Shown here: positions 16,746-26,727 of the stretch, one piece after another
Layout: every line of letters begins with the position of its first letter
Numbering within the stretch: the stretch's first letter is position 1
Assembly: GCA_900753715.1 (NCBI GenBank)
Contig: CAAEAE010000103.1
Span: 1 to 64,000 of the forward strand
DNA: 64,000 bases
Source: an uncultured Roseburia sp.
GTDB taxonomy: Bacteria > Bacillota_A > Clostridia > Lachnospirales > Lachnospiraceae
Direction: 5' to 3'
Position numbers and translations under genes: made by a program
The notes under the pieces: model-generated
The model's database searches: none
The model's input: only the letters and a program-made list of their open reading frames with translations
Told to the model about the DNA's origin: nothing

Positions 16746-18664
16746 AATTTCTATATATGACTGGACCGGGAGAAGACCTTGACCGCGTGATGGCAGAATA
16801 CTTAGAACACTATGAGATTCATTTTGAGCCTGCGATAAGCGTGCTTGGGGAGAAGGAAAATCTCATTCCAATTGCGGAAAAAAATCCGTATCAGGAAAGT
16901 TATGAGACGGCAAAAAAATTTCGGCGGGAATTCTCAAAAGAGGTATTTGAGACAGTATTTTTTGAGGCGCCGGAGGAAGCGGCACATCTGGTGAAAGAAG
17001 TGTCAGTGCAGATTGGACAGATTGATGCCAAAAGAGAGGCACTTAAACAGAAAAAGTGTGAGTGGAGAGAAAAGTATGAGCGCATTCTGCCGTTTCGCAC
17101 GCTTGATTATGAGTTTGGAAAATTAGCGGATTTTAAATGGATAACGGTATGGTTTTGCAGGATTCCCCTGAAAGAATATCCGGGGTTTCGGGATTATGCT
17201 GACGGAGAGGAGCATCTGCTTTTTTATGAGTGCAGTACAAAAGGAGAAATTGTCTTTGGTGTCTGTTTTGTGCCAGAGGCAGATGCGGCGGCTCATGCAG
17301 CGGCACTTTCCTGTTTTCAGGTGGAGCAGGTGAAGATAGAAGAAGCAAAAATGCAGATGCCGGAGGAGATTTGTACTGAAATAGAGGAAGAACTTGCATC
17401 CTGTGAAGAAAAAATAACTGCGTTAATCGGAGAGCGTGTGAAAATTCTTATAAATTACAGAAGTAAAATATGTGGAGCATATGAATGTCTGAAACGCTAC
17501 TGTGCGAATTTTGCAGTGCGGGATTATGCAGCGTACATAAAACCGGGCGGTTGTTATGTCCTGTGTGGTTTTTTGCGGGAACGGGATGTGAGAAGGCTTA
17601 TAGAAGAGACAAGAGGGGATAAGAAGTTTCAAGTCAGCGTAAAGGATGCAAATGGGGCAGACATCGTTCCACCCACAAAACTTCGAAATCTTGCGCTGTT
17701 TCGTCCGTTTGAATTTCTGGTGGAGTTGTATGGGCTGCCGGCTTACGGAGAAATGGACCCGACAGTTTTTGTCGCACTGACCTATAATCTGATGTTTGGC
17801 ATGATGTTTGGAGATGTGGGACAGGGGCTCTGTCTCGTTGTGGCGGGTGAGGCACTTTCCCACGGTAAGGGGATAAGGCTTGGAAGAATCATCTCTTCTG
17901 TGGGTATCTTTTCGGCGGTTTTTGGTTTGCTCTACGGCAGTGTGTTCGGGTTTGAAAACGTGTTAAAACCGGTCTGGAGACGTCCCGCGGAAGATATTGG
18001 GACAACCCTGCTTCTTGCAGTTGGATTTGGAACCGGACTGATTCTCTTTGCCATGATGTTAAACATCATAAACGGCATTCGGGCGGGAGAGAGAGGACGC
18101 GTGCTTTTTAGTGAAAACGGTGTAGCGGGCATCCTGTGCTACGGCGGGTTAGTGCTTTTTTTGCTTGGAATAGTGACCAAAACGAAGCTCCCGCTTTTTC
18201 AGATGGGAGGGGCAGCGTTTATGACAGCGCTTCTTTTTATCCTGTTTCAAAAGCCGCTTGCGGGACTTTTCGATGGAACGTTTGGAAAAGCGGAAACTGA
18301 AAAGAAATCCGTCTCCGGCATCGGGATGATGGTAGTGGAGCAGGCAGTGGAGCTGTTTGACGTGGTACTGGGGTATCTGACAAACAGCATTTCGTTTGTG
18401 AGACTTGGGGCATTTGCCTTAAGCCATGCCGGAATGATGGAAATTGTATTACTTTTAGCAGGATACGAAAGCGGAAATTTTCACTGGGCGCTTGCCGCGG
18501 CGGGGAACCTTTTGGTGATGTGCATGGAAGGGCTTGTGGCGGCGATTCAGGTGCTCCGTCTGGAATATTACGAAATGTTCGGCAGATTTTACCGGGGAAA
18601 CGGGAAAGCGTTTGTGACATTTGGAAAACAGACAGAAAGGGAGGATGGAAGGAATGATGATTAA
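16730..18664 (+). CDS. ntpI: V-type ATPase subunit I (a-like stator)
   Basis: A 644-residue two-part protein. The N-terminal 330 residues are a soluble, coiled-coil-rich stalk-binding domain, and the C-terminal half has about seven membrane segments beginning near LTYNLMFGMMFGDVGQGLCL. The essential arginine that faces the rotor carboxylate is expected in NSISFVRLGAFALSHAG (near residue 560). The subunit provides the half-channels for the coupling ion. The start is GTG at 16730 with GAGGGGG just upstream; it overlaps the end of subunit C by 16 bases. The proteolipid gene starts ten bases before this gene ends. Confidence 0.92.
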   Translation: MVEKLKFLYMTGPGEDLDRVMAEYLEHYEIHFEPAISVLGEKENLIPIAEKNPYQESYETAKKFRREFSKEVFETVFFEAPEEAAHLVKEVSVQIGQIDAKREALKQKKCEWREKYERILPFRTLDYEFGKLADFKWITVWFCRIPLKEYPGFRDYADGEEHLLFYECSTKGEIVFGVCFVPEADAAAHAAALSCFQVEQVKIEEAKMQMPEEICTEIEEELASCEEKITALIGERVKILINYRSKICGAYECLKRYCANFAVRDYAAYIKPGGCYVLCGFLRERDVRRLIEETRGDKKFQVSVKDANGADIVPPTKLRNLALFRPFEFLVELYGLPAYGEMDPTVFVALTYNLMFGMMFGDVGQGLCLVVAGEALSHGKGIRLGRIISSVGIFSAVFGLLYGSVFGFENVLKPVWRRPAEDIGTTLLLAVGFGTGLILFAMMLNIINGIRAGERGRVLFSENGVAGILCYGGLVLFLLGIVTKTKLPLFQMGGAAFMTALLFILFQKPLAGLFDGTFGKAETEKKSVSGIGMMVVEQAVELFDVVLGYLTNSISFVRLGAFALSHAGMMEIVLLLAGYESGNFHWALAAAGNLLVMCMEGLVAAIQVLRLEYYEMFGRFYRGNGKAFVTFGKQTEREDGRNDD

Positions 18665-19073
18665 AATGATATTTGTAGTGCTGCTTGCTATCAGCATGGG
18701 AGTTCCGTACGCAGGCTACCGGCTGACCGGAAGAAAAAAAGCAGGAGGAAAGATTTCACTTGTGGCAGGACTGTTTCTGTTTTTTGGAACGGTTGTACTG
18801 GCGGATATCTGGCTTTTTTCGGGAACGGTATACGGGGCGCAGGTACAGACGGCAGAGGTGACGGGGCAGGAGGGCTGGCGCTATCTTGCGGCGGCGCTTT
18901 CGACAGGGCTTTCCTGCATCGGAGCCGGCATTGCGGTGGCATCGGCGGGAAGTGCGGCAATCGGGGCACTCAGCGAGGACGCGTCTGTCATGGGAAAGGC
19001 ACTCATTTTTGTGGCGCTGGCGGAGTCGATTGCACTCTATGGGCTTTTGATTTCGTTTTCCATTCTGGGGTAG
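18654..19073 (+). CDS. ntpK: V-type ATPase subunit K (rotor-ring proteolipid)
   Basis: A 139-residue membrane protein with four predicted helices. Only the last hairpin shows the rotor signature: GIGAGIAVASAG-like glycine-rich helix (here SCIGAGIAVASAG) and ALAESIALYGL with the ion-binding glutamate. The first two helices lack a carboxylate, so there is one binding site per four-helix unit, as in other V-type ring subunits. The glutamine and threonine that help bind sodium in known Na-type rings are replaced by Ala and Ile here, which leans towards proton coupling; that is inference. Start ATG 18654 has GGATGGAAGGA upstream and overlaps subunit I. Confidence 0.88.
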   Translation: MMIKMIFVVLLAISMGVPYAGYRLTGRKKAGGKISLVAGLFLFFGTVVLADIWLFSGTVYGAQVQTAEVTGQEGWRYLAAALSTGLSCIGAGIAVASAGSAAIGALSEDASVMGKALIFVALAESIALYGLLISFSILG

Positions 19074-19076
19074 AAA

Positions 19077-19316
19077 ATGAAACTGTTTGCAATCAGTGAG
19101 GACGAACTGCTTTGTATGGGACTGCGGTTTGCAGGGATTGACGGCGTTACGGTGGAAGGAGAAGCAGAATTTCGGGAAATGTTAAAGCAGGCAATCGAAA
19201 ATCCGGAGATTGGAGTGATTCTTGCGACAGAGAGCCTTACGGCGCAGTATGAAACGGACTGGATACAGGCGGCAGGAGGGAAAAAACAGAAATTGTTTGT
19301 GACACTTCCGATGTAA
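19077..19316 (+). CDS. V-type ATPase subunit F (central stalk), short form
   Basis: A 79-residue Rossmann-like protein. MKLFAISEDELLCMGLRFAG and GVILATESL match the start and middle of the subunit F fold (xIGDxxTxxGFRLAG, ...GIILITE). The protein stops at VTLPM, where the family normally reads VEIPG and continues with about 20 more residues that reach into the catalytic head. So it either ends early by nature in this lineage or has lost its tail. It starts three bases after the subunit K stop. In the operon it occupies the expected place before subunit E. Confidence 0.8.
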   Translation: MKLFAISEDELLCMGLRFAGIDGVTVEGEAEFREMLKQAIENPEIGVILATESLTAQYETDWIQAAGGKKQKLFVTLPM

Positions 19317-19343
19317 AAAAGAAAGGCATAGGATGGGGAAGCG

Positions 19344-19916
19344 ATGGAGATTGCAGAAAAACGGAAGGCGTTTAAACAGGCGGTAGTGGAGCAGGTGAAG
19401 AAACAGTGCAAACAAATTGAACTGGCGGGATGGGCAGAATACCAGGCGGACGATGCAGCATACAAGGAAGAACTGCGGCAGTGGAAGGAGAGTTGGCTTG
19501 CTGCGGAAAAAGAAAAATACCGTCTGTTTTTAAACGGAGAGAGAAGCAGGCGTATCATGGAATGTAAGCTGGAGTGCCGCAGTTTGGAAAGAGAGTGCGA
19601 GGACGCTCTTTTTTCTCAGGTGGAAAAAATGCTGATACAGTTTCGGACAACAGACGGCTACAAAAGACGTATGATGAAATGGATTTCCGAGATGACAGAG
19701 CTTGCGGAAGGTCAGAAAATGGAAATAGAGCTTTGCCCTTCGGATGAGGTATTATTGCCAATTCTGGCAGAACAGGCAGAAATCCCGCTGGTACTAAGCC
19801 AGGAAGAATTTTTAGGTGGAATCCGGTGCAGGATTTTTGCATCAAACCGTTATCTGGATGAATCTTTTGGCACAAAATTGCAGCGCATACGGGAGGAGTG
19901 GAATGGATGGCAGTAG
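19344..19916 (+). CDS. ntpE: V-type ATPase subunit E (peripheral stalk)
   Basis: A 190-residue soluble protein: a long charged helix over the first 105 residues, then a compact alpha/beta domain. The final segment LGGIRCRIFASNRYLDESFGTKLQRIRE matches in pattern the C-terminal GGvxlxxxdGxixxDxTfxxrlxxx end of subunit E, with a conserved LDESF. It pairs with the first coiled-coil gene of the operon to form the stator that binds the top of the A3B3 head. Start ATG 19344 follows GGATGGGGAAG. It ends ten bases inside the subunit A gene. Confidence 0.85.
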   Translation: MEIAEKRKAFKQAVVEQVKKQCKQIELAGWAEYQADDAAYKEELRQWKESWLAAEKEKYRLFLNGERSRRIMECKLECRSLERECEDALFSQVEKMLIQFRTTDGYKRRMMKWISEMTELAEGQKMEIELCPSDEVLLPILAEQAEIPLVLSQEEFLGGIRCRIFASNRYLDESFGTKLQRIREEWNGWQ

Positions 19917-21559
19917 AAAAGGGGCATATTTATGGCATTGACGGTCCTGTCGTTTTCCTGAAAGGAAAGACACATCTTGCGATGGGGGAGCAGGTTTTTG
20001 TCGGAGAAAAGCGCCTGATGGGAGAAGTCATCGGACTTACAAAGGAACAGACGACAATTCAGGTATTTGAAAATACAACGGGACTTCGTCCGGGGGAATC
20101 TGTCGAAGGAACCGGGCATGCACTTTGGGTTTCACTTGCACCGGGAATTTTGGGGCACATTTTTGACGGACTGTTAAGACCGCTTACACATGCGGTTTCT
20201 GAGGAAAAGTGGAAGGTTCACATTACGGTTTCTACAGGCGCATGGATTAAAGAGGGAATGGTTTTTGCCGAAGTGCCGGAGACCGCCTCCATTGTGCACC
20301 GGGTGCTGGTTCCATGCAATGTAGAAGGTGGGATTATCTGGACCGCGGCAGACGGAGATTATACGGTAAGGGAGCCATTGCTTCGGATTAGGTGTGCGGA
20401 TGGAAGGGAGGAGACACTTTGCATGGAAAGCCGCTCGCAGATTCATGTGCCAAGACCTGTCCGAAAACGTTATCCGGTAAAAACGCCGCTTGTGACCGGA
20501 CAGCGCATCATAGATTCTCTGTTTCCGATTGCAAAAGGTGGTGCCGTTGCAATGCCCGGCGGGTTTGGAACCGGAAAGACCATGACCCAGCATCAGCTTG
20601 CAAAATGGTGTGATGCGGACATTATTGTTTATATCGGCTGCGGGGAACGCGGAAATGAAATGACGAACGTCATGGAAGAGTTTCAAAAATTGACAGACCC
20701 AAAGACCGGGAATCTTCTGATGGAGCGGACAGTGCTGATTGCAAATACGTCCAATATGCCGGTGGCGGCGCGCGAGGCGGGCATTTATACAGGCGTTACG
20801 GTTGCAGAGTATTATCGTGACATGGGGTATGATGTGGCGGTTATGGCGGATTCGACTTCCCGCTTTGCAGAAGCCTTGCGGGAACTTTCAGGGCGGTTAG
20901 AGGAAATGCCGGCGGAAGAAGGATTTCCTGCTTACCTTGCCTCGAGGCTTGCATCCTTTTATGAGCGTGCCGGAGAAGTGGAAACCTTAGGCGGCAGCCG
21001 GGGAAGTATCACAATCATTGGTGCGGTATCCCCGCAGGGAGGAGATTTTTCTGAGCCGGTCACGCAGAATACGAAGCGGTTTGTGCGCTGTTTTTTGGCA
21101 CTTGACAAGTCCCTTGCCTATGCGAGACATTATCCAGCAATCAACTGGATGGAAAGCTATTCGGAATATGCAGAAGAACTAAGCGGATGGTATGAAAAGA
21201 ATGTGGGGGAGCATTTCTACAGGTATCGCGGTATATTAAGAGAGATTCTTGCCGGGGAGGCAAGGATAAAGGAGATTGCCGCATTGATTGGCAGCGATAT
21301 GCTTCCGGAGGAGGAGAAAGTAACACTTGAAATGGCACGCGTTATACGGCTTGGATTTTTACAACAGGACGCATTTTTGAAAGATGATGCGTTTGTACCA
21401 TTGAAGAGGCAGTATCAGATGATGGAGACAATCGTGTTTTTGTATGAGAACTGCATGGAGCTTGCGTCACAGAAAATACCGTTGTCTGTCATGAAAGAAA
21501 GGGGTATGTTTGAAAAAGAGAAAGGGCACCTGGGATGGAAAACGGATACCTTGGATTAA
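19907..21559 (+). CDS. ntpA: V-type ATPase catalytic subunit A
   Basis: A 550-residue catalytic subunit. The P-loop is [17 protein letters not shown] near residue 220, the Walker B region [17 protein letters not shown] near 300, and the family-specific non-homologous insertion lies between the N-terminal barrel and the P-loop. The subunit hydrolyses or makes ATP at the interface with subunit B. The open frame allows GTG at 19898, but the ATG at 19907 has GGGAGGA at the right distance (nine bases), so it is preferred. It overlaps subunit E by ten bases and is overlapped by subunit B by 25 bases. Standard length, all key motifs present. Confidence 0.96.
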   Translation: MAVEKGHIYGIDGPVVFLKGKTHLAMGEQVFVGEKRLMGEVIGLTKEQTTIQVFENTTGLRPGESVEGTGHALWVSLAPGILGHIFDGLLRPLTHAVSEEKWKVHITVSTGAWIKEGMVFAEVPETASIVHRVLVPCNVEGGIIWTAADGDYTVREPLLRIRCADGREETLCMESRSQIHVPRPVRKRYPVKTPLVTGQRIIDSLFPIAKGGAVAMPGGFGTGKTMTQHQLAKWCDADIIVYIGCGERGNEMTNVMEEFQKLTDPKTGNLLMERTVLIANTSNMPVAAREAGIYTGVTVAEYYRDMGYDVAVMADSTSRFAEALRELSGRLEEMPAEEGFPAYLASRLASFYERAGEVETLGGSRGSITIIGAVSPQGGDFSEPVTQNTKRFVRCFLALDKSLAYARHYPAINWMESYSEYAEELSGWYEKNVGEHFYRYRGILREILAGEARIKEIAALIGSDMLPEEEKVTLEMARVIRLGFLQQDAFLKDDAFVPLKRQYQMMETIVFLYENCMELASQKIPLSVMKERGMFEKEKGHLGWKTDTLD

Positions 21560-22929
21560 AGGAGCTAAACGGCGCGTTAGCCGTGCTTGAGGGGGTAAAA
21601 AATGCGTCATTTGGAGAGCTGGTGGAATTGCAGGCAGACGCGGGCGTACAGGGGGCAGAGCACAGGCGCTACGGGCAGATTGTGGCGCTCTCGGAGGATA
21701 AGGCATTAATTCAGGTGTTTGAGGGGACGGCGGAACTGACACTTTCTGATACGCGCACGAGACTGACAGGACATCCGATGGAGTTACGTCTTTCCCCCAA
21801 AATCCTTGGACGCACTTTTAACGGATTGGGAAAGCCGGTGGATGGGCTTGGTGCGGTGCGCGCAGAGACGGTGCGCGCGGTGGACGGCGTGCCCATAAAT
21901 CCGTGTGACAGGGAATATCCAAGGGATTATATTCATACCGGCATCTCTGCGATTGATGGGATGATGACACTAATCCGCGGACAGAAGCTGCCGATTTTTT
22001 CCGGGAACGGTCTGCCGCATCAGAAACTTGCCGCACAGATTGCAAGGCAGGCGTCCATCCGGGACGGCGAGTTTGCAGTTGTGTTTGCGGCGATGGGGAT
22101 AAGCTATGATGCCGCGGAATATTATAAAAAAAGCTTTGCAGAGAGCGGCGCCTTAGAACGGGTGGTAATGTACCGTAATTTATCGAATGAACCGGCGGCA
22201 GAGCGGCTTATAACACCGAAACTGGCGCTTACGGCGGCAGAGTATCTGGCATTTGAGCAGGGGATGCATGTGCTTGTGATTCTTTCGGATATGACGGCTT
22301 TTGCGGAGGCACTGCGGGAGGTCTCTTCCCAGCGGGGTGAAATTCCAAGCCGGAAAGGATTTCCGGGGTACTTATACAGTGAATTTGCAGCGATTTATGA
22401 GCGGGCAGGAATCATAAAGGGAAGAAAAGGTTCGGTCACACAGCTTCCGATTCTGACGATGCCGGGCGATGACATTACGCACCCGATACCGGATTTGACC
22501 GGATATATTACGGAGGGACAGATTGTGCTCGGCAGGGCACTGCACAGCAGCAATCTTTATCCGCCGGTTGATGTACTGCCATCCTTATCGAGGCTTATGA
22601 AGGATGGCATCGGGAAAAATTACACGAGGGAGGACCACAAGGAGGTGGCAGACCAGCTTTTTTCTTCCTATGCAAAGGTCGGTGAGGTGAGAAAATTAGC
22701 AAGTGTCATCGGAGAGGAGGAGCTTTCTGACACCGACCGGAAATACCTGGAATTTGGCAGAGCATTTGAACAGCAGTTTTTAAGGCAGGGAGAATATGAA
22801 AACCGTTCGCTGGAAGAAACATTGGAAACCGGCTGGAAGGTACTTTCCATACTGCCGCCGGAGGAGCTTGACCGGATAGAAAGGAGCGGCAGATGGACCC
22901 ACATACTTTTCCCACCAAAGGAAACCTGA
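21535..22929 (+). CDS. ntpB: V-type ATPase regulatory subunit B
   Basis: A 464-residue non-catalytic partner of subunit A. It lacks a P-loop, as expected, and keeps [23 protein letters not shown] (here [17 protein letters not shown]), [24 protein letters not shown] and [16 protein letters not shown]. Three copies alternate with subunit A in the head. The gene begins inside the subunit A end (ATGGAAAACGGATACC at 21535) and ends inside subunit D, so the three genes are translationally coupled. Normal length. Confidence 0.96.
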   Translation: MENGYLGLKELNGALAVLEGVKNASFGELVELQADAGVQGAEHRRYGQIVALSEDKALIQVFEGTAELTLSDTRTRLTGHPMELRLSPKILGRTFNGLGKPVDGLGAVRAETVRAVDGVPINPCDREYPRDYIHTGISAIDGMMTLIRGQKLPIFSGNGLPHQKLAAQIARQASIRDGEFAVVFAAMGISYDAAEYYKKSFAESGALERVVMYRNLSNEPAAERLITPKLALTAAEYLAFEQGMHVLVILSDMTAFAEALREVSSQRGEIPSRKGFPGYLYSEFAAIYERAGIIKGRKGSVTQLPILTMPGDDITHPIPDLTGYITEGQIVLGRALHSSNLYPPVDVLPSLSRLMKDGIGKNYTREDHKEVADQLFSSYAKVGEVRKLASVIGEEELSDTDRKYLEFGRAFEQQFLRQGEYENRSLEETLETGWKVLSILPPEELDRIERSGRWTHILFPPKET

Positions 22930-23519
22930 TGCTTGCAAAAAATGGACTTGCGCTTGCAGGGCAGGGCTTTGATTTGATGGATAAAAAGCGAAAAATACTG
23001 CAAAAAGAGCGCATGAAGCGTTCCGAGGAGGAAAGAAAGCACAGGGAAGAACTGCGGAAGGAATTAGCGGATGCCTGTGAAACATTGCAGAAAGCAATTC
23101 TTTTTTGTGGAAGCGGTCAGATGGAAGCAGTTGCAGGAAAAATCCCCTTGGAGCAGGGCATTTCGCTAAAGCGTTACAGCATTATGGGCGTGGAGCTTTT
23201 TGAGGCGGCATGGAAAAGGGAAGCGCATTACCCCGATGTGCTCCTAGAACAGCCGACGTTATACGCAGATGAGGTGTACCGGAAGTTTTTGCTTTTAAAG
23301 GAAAAACTTATCCGGCTTTCGGAGGAGGAAACGGCAAAGTGCCGCCTTACCGTGCAGATTGCAAAGGCGGGAAAACGCGCCAATGCCCTGCAGTATATTG
23401 TGATGCCGCGCTGTCAGATGCAGATTAAGCAGATTGGGGAATATCTTGAGGAGAAGGAGCGGGAAGAACTTTCGAGACAGAAAATTATCCGCAGACATAA
23501 AAATGAACCGGAGGTTTGA
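22893..23519 (+). CDS. ntpD: V-type ATPase subunit D (central rotor shaft)
   Basis: A 208-residue helical hairpin protein, the rotor axle. The family signature is clear in [27 protein letters not shown] near the start, and the C-terminal helix runs [29 protein letters not shown]. It overlaps subunit B by 37 bases. As the last gene it completes the order stalk-C-I-K-F-E-A-B-D. The -35 box of the next gene's promoter lies at its stop codon. Confidence 0.94.
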   Translation: MDPHTFPTKGNLMLAKNGLALAGQGFDLMDKKRKILQKERMKRSEEERKHREELRKELADACETLQKAILFCGSGQMEAVAGKIPLEQGISLKRYSIMGVELFEAAWKREAHYPDVLLEQPTLYADEVYRKFLLLKEKLIRLSEEETAKCRLTVQIAKAGKRANALQYIVMPRCQMQIKQIGEYLEEKEREELSRQKIIRRHKNEPEV

Positions 23520-23544
23520 CAAGCCATACGGAAACGTTTATCAT
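23516..23544 (+). promoter_or_regulatory. sigma-A-type promoter for HD-like gene
   Basis: TTGACA (23516-23521), 17 bases, TATCAT (23539-23544). It overlaps the stop of the subunit D gene and separates the following gene from the ATPase operon. Confidence 0.65.
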
Positions 23545-23590
23545 GGAAAAAAAGGATAAAATAAGAGAATGATACGAGAGGATAACACAT

Positions 23591-25141
23591 ATGGAGCACT
23601 TTATTGATGAAAATACGGTCATGCACTTTTACTTAAAAGAATTAGAGGCGGACCACATCGAATTTTTAAAAGGAAAGGAGAAAGAAAAACAACAGATTGC
23701 AGACTGCTTAAATGCTCTGCTTGCGGCAGACAGCATGAATGACAAGATTCGGATTGCGTCCGGTCTTTGGAAACTGCTTTTTGCAGCATCCATGTCCTGT
23801 ATTGACCCGGATAAAAAAGGCTATGACAAGCTGTTTTCCTATTTTGACGAATATGTGGAATTTGAGGAATTGATTTTTGCATCTGATTCCTTCTACAGAG
23901 ACCATACCCTGCATTGCATGTGGGTGTATCTGCTCGGCGAATATATTTATCGCAGTGGGGAATTTGAGCCGATTTTTAAAACGGGCAGAGAGGATAAGAG
24001 TATCTTTTATGCATTTTACGATGCCCTAAAGCAGCTTGGAATTGCAGACAGAGGAGAATTTAGGGTATGGAGAAGCCTGATAGAAGAAATCGACAGGGGA
24101 GAAAAATTACAGGATTCCGTGCGTTGTGTGGCAGCATTGACGCATGACCTTGGATATCCAATCAAAAAGATTGACAAGATTAACCGCAGTATCGGAAAGA
24201 TTCTTCCTTTTTATGCAGTTGATAAGATATCCGATTATAATTTCACCTACAGCAATGTGAATCAGAAATTTATCGATATATTTTTACGGCTGCTTTCTAC
24301 AAATATTAATTACGTAATACGGACAGACGATGATGCGGACGGAGAAGCGGAAGAAATATTTCAGAATCTTCTTAAAATCGAAGAAAAAGGACGTGAGATA
24401 CTCGGTGTCAATCAGGAATTTATAGAAAAAATTACGCCGGAACAGAAGGAATATCTGGTAAAAAATGTGAAGGTAATTTTAAGACAGCAGTACAGATATT
24501 CAGATGCGATGGCCTACAGCAGTGATTTTGAGAGCTATCAGCACGGAATCATGAGTGCGTTCCTTTTGTGTAAAAATTTGAGCAGCTTCCGCAACATTGA
24601 GATAACGGAAGGAACTAATATTGAACTGTATAATGTGGATTATGCAAAACTGATGGCAAAGAAAGCAGTCCTTAACAGCATCACAAATCATACCAGCGAA
24701 AACTTCCAGATTTCCAATATTAAAGAAGCTACATTTCTTACATTTGTAGACGAACTGGAAGAATTTTCCCGTATTTCCCGCGCCAGCCAGAACAGAGAGT
24801 ATGTCGAGGAATTCTGCGACTCTGAGATTTACATGGATGAGCAGGGATGGTTTTGTGTGGACTTTAGCTTTGTCAATGATGAACTTGACAATCTTGATCC
24901 GAAGCGTGCATTTAAGGGCCGCTGCAAGCGCTTCCTGACTTTATTCAACATTGCAGAACTGGACGAAAACTTAAAGATTCGTCTGCGCTGTATCGGAAAG
25001 CTGAAAAAAGATTCTTCTGTCTATCAGCTTGAGATTGCAAGAAAGCATGTGGCAATCTTTGTGGACGGAGTGGAGCAGAACATTCCACAGTACTTAAATT
25101 CTCCGGAGTTTTATACCAGGGAAGAATATGAACAGATGTAA
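23591..25141 (+). CDS. HD-like domain protein of unknown function
   Basis: A 516-residue soluble protein. It carries spaced histidines and an HD pair reminiscent of HD-superfamily phosphohydrolases: RDHTLHCMWVY near residue 103, ALTHDLGYPIKK near 180 (HD), YQHGIMSAFLL near 316 and SITNHTSENF near 359. The last 130 residues (from about FCVDFSFVNDEL) form a separate, probably beta-rich part. No membrane segment or signal. HD proteins of this size act on nucleotides or phosphates, but this one matches no named subfamily I know, so I give no substrate. It has its own promoter. The next gene, a PPK2-type phosphotransferase, lies about 95 bases downstream and could be functionally linked through nucleotides. 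Confidence 0.6.
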   Translation: MEHFIDENTVMHFYLKELEADHIEFLKGKEKEKQQIADCLNALLAADSMNDKIRIASGLWKLLFAASMSCIDPDKKGYDKLFSYFDEYVEFEELIFASDSFYRDHTLHCMWVYLLGEYIYRSGEFEPIFKTGREDKSIFYAFYDALKQLGIADRGEFRVWRSLIEEIDRGEKLQDSVRCVAALTHDLGYPIKKIDKINRSIGKILPFYAVDKISDYNFTYSNVNQKFIDIFLRLLSTNINYVIRTDDDADGEAEEIFQNLLKIEEKGREILGVNQEFIEKITPEQKEYLVKNVKVILRQQYRYSDAMAYSSDFESYQHGIMSAFLLCKNLSSFRNIEITEGTNIELYNVDYAKLMAKKAVLNSITNHTSENFQISNIKEATFLTFVDELEEFSRISRASQNREYVEEFCDSEIYMDEQGWFCVDFSFVNDELDNLDPKRAFKGRCKRFLTLFNIAELDENLKIRLRCIGKLKKDSSVYQLEIARKHVAIFVDGVEQNIPQYLNSPEFYTREEYEQM

Positions 25142-25235
25142 GAAACAGAATAGAATAGAATAGAGAAAAATTGCAGATACTGACCAGAAACGAAAGCAGA
25201 CAGGGCGGCGGTTAAGACCCGGAAAGGAGTCCGTG

Positions 25236-26705
25236 ATGTTAAAACAATGGCAGAAATCAGAGTGTCCGAGTGACGAGGAATTAAAGAATCGTCTCACAGA
25301 GGCGAGAAAGAAGTTAGAACTTCAGCAGATGGAGGTAAAGGAGCACAAATTACCGGTACTGGTGTTGGTGGAAGGCTGGGGGACAGCCGGAAAAGGCTCT
25401 GTTATCGGACAGGTGATACGAAATATCGACCCACGTTTCTTTAAGGTGGTTTCGATGGACACGCCGACGCCGGAGGAACTGCGCAAGCCGTTTCTTGCCC
25501 GCTACTTTGCGAATATCCCGGAGGCGGGAAAATTTGAGTTTCTTGATTCCGGCTGGATGGACGAGGTGATGAAGGAACGCCTGCATGGAAAACTTTCGGA
25601 CGAGGATTATGCGAGACGGATTGAGAGCATCCGCTGCTTTGAGCGCCAGCTCACGGACAACGGCTATCTTGTGATGAAATTTTTCATGCAGATTTCAAAG
25701 CATGAGCAGGAGAAACGGATTGACCATCTGCGGGAGAAAAAGGACACCCGCTGGCGCATCAGCAAAAATGATGAGTGGCAGAATGAACACTACGACAAAT
25801 GTGAGGAGACATTCAGCACATTTTTAAAAGACACGAATACGCCGGCGGCACCGTGGTACATTGTGGATGCCCGTAGTAGAAAATGGGCGGAACTACAGGT
25901 GCTTGAGACGCTGACGCAGGGAATCGAGACCGCGCTTTCCAACCATGCGATGGCAGTACCGCTTCTGCCGAACACATTTCCGTTAAAGAAAATGCCGCAC
26001 CTGTCAGAAATTCCGCTCGATAAGACGATGGATGAGCAGATCTACAAGAAGGAATTAAAGCGTTTACAGGAAGAACTCGGCGAACTGCATAACCGTCTGT
26101 ACCGCAAGAAGGTTCCGGTTATCATCGCCTACGAGGGCTGGGATGCAGCCGGAAAGGGCGGCAATATCAAGCGTATCACCGGAGCCCTTGACCCGAGAGG
26201 CTATGAGGTGCATCCGATTGCAAGCCCTGAGCCGCATGAGAAGGCGAGACATTATCTGTGGCGGTTCTGGACACGTCTGCCCAAAACCGGACATATTGCC
26301 ATCTTTGACCGCACCTGGTACGGACGTGTGATGGTGGAGCGCCTGGAGGGCTTTTGCAGTGAAAATGACTGGCAGCGTGCCTATAATGAGATAAACGAAT
26401 TTGAGAAGGAGCTTCACGACTGGGGGGCTGTTGTCATCAAGTTCTGGGTACAGATTGACAAGGATACCCAGCTGGCACGGTTTAAGGAGCGCGAGGAGAC
26501 GCCGGAAAAACAATGGAAGATTACGGACGAGGACTGGCGCAACCGTGAGAAATGGGACCTTTACGAAAATGCGGTGGATGAGATGATTGAAAAGACCAGC
26601 ACCACCTATGCACCCTGGCATATTTTAGAGTCGACCGACAAAAAATATGCGCGGATTAAGGCATTAAAGATTGTTATTGAGGAATTAAAACGGGTGTTGG
26701 ACTAA
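25236..26705 (+). CDS. two-domain polyphosphate kinase 2 (polyphosphate:AMP phosphotransferase type)
   Basis: A 489-residue protein made of two tandem PPK2 domains. Domain 1 (about 35-235) has VLVEGWGTAGKGSVI in the Walker A position; domain 2 (about 285-489) has IAYEGWDAAGKGGNIKRI and IFDRTWYGRVMVERLEGF. In class II PPK2 enzymes the C-terminal copy is catalytic and the first copy is degenerate, which fits here: domain 1 has FLDSGWMDEV where domain 2 has FDRTWYGRV. The reaction is AMP + polyP to ADP. Cytoplasmic. The ATG at 25236 is preferred over the GTG three bases earlier, because GGAAAGGAG lies at better distance. Followed 22 bases later by the signal peptidase II-like gene. Confidence 0.9.
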   Translation: MLKQWQKSECPSDEELKNRLTEARKKLELQQMEVKEHKLPVLVLVEGWGTAGKGSVIGQVIRNIDPRFFKVVSMDTPTPEELRKPFLARYFANIPEAGKFEFLDSGWMDEVMKERLHGKLSDEDYARRIESIRCFERQLTDNGYLVMKFFMQISKHEQEKRIDHLREKKDTRWRISKNDEWQNEHYDKCEETFSTFLKDTNTPAAPWYIVDARSRKWAELQVLETLTQGIETALSNHAMAVPLLPNTFPLKKMPHLSEIPLDKTMDEQIYKKELKRLQEELGELHNRLYRKKVPVIIAYEGWDAAGKGGNIKRITGALDPRGYEVHPIASPEPHEKARHYLWRFWTRLPKTGHIAIFDRTWYGRVMVERLEGFCSENDWQRAYNEINEFEKELHDWGAVVIKFWVQIDKDTQLARFKEREETPEKQWKITDEDWRNREKWDLYENAVDEMIEKTSTTYAPWHILESTDKKYARIKALKIVIEELKRVLD

Positions 26706-26727
26706 CAGAGAAAAGCAGGAAAAGAGT

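Noticed and set aside
16377..18697. Several long minus-strand frames across the ATPase operon
   Set aside because: They mirror the coding strand's codon bias and contain no recognisable domains.
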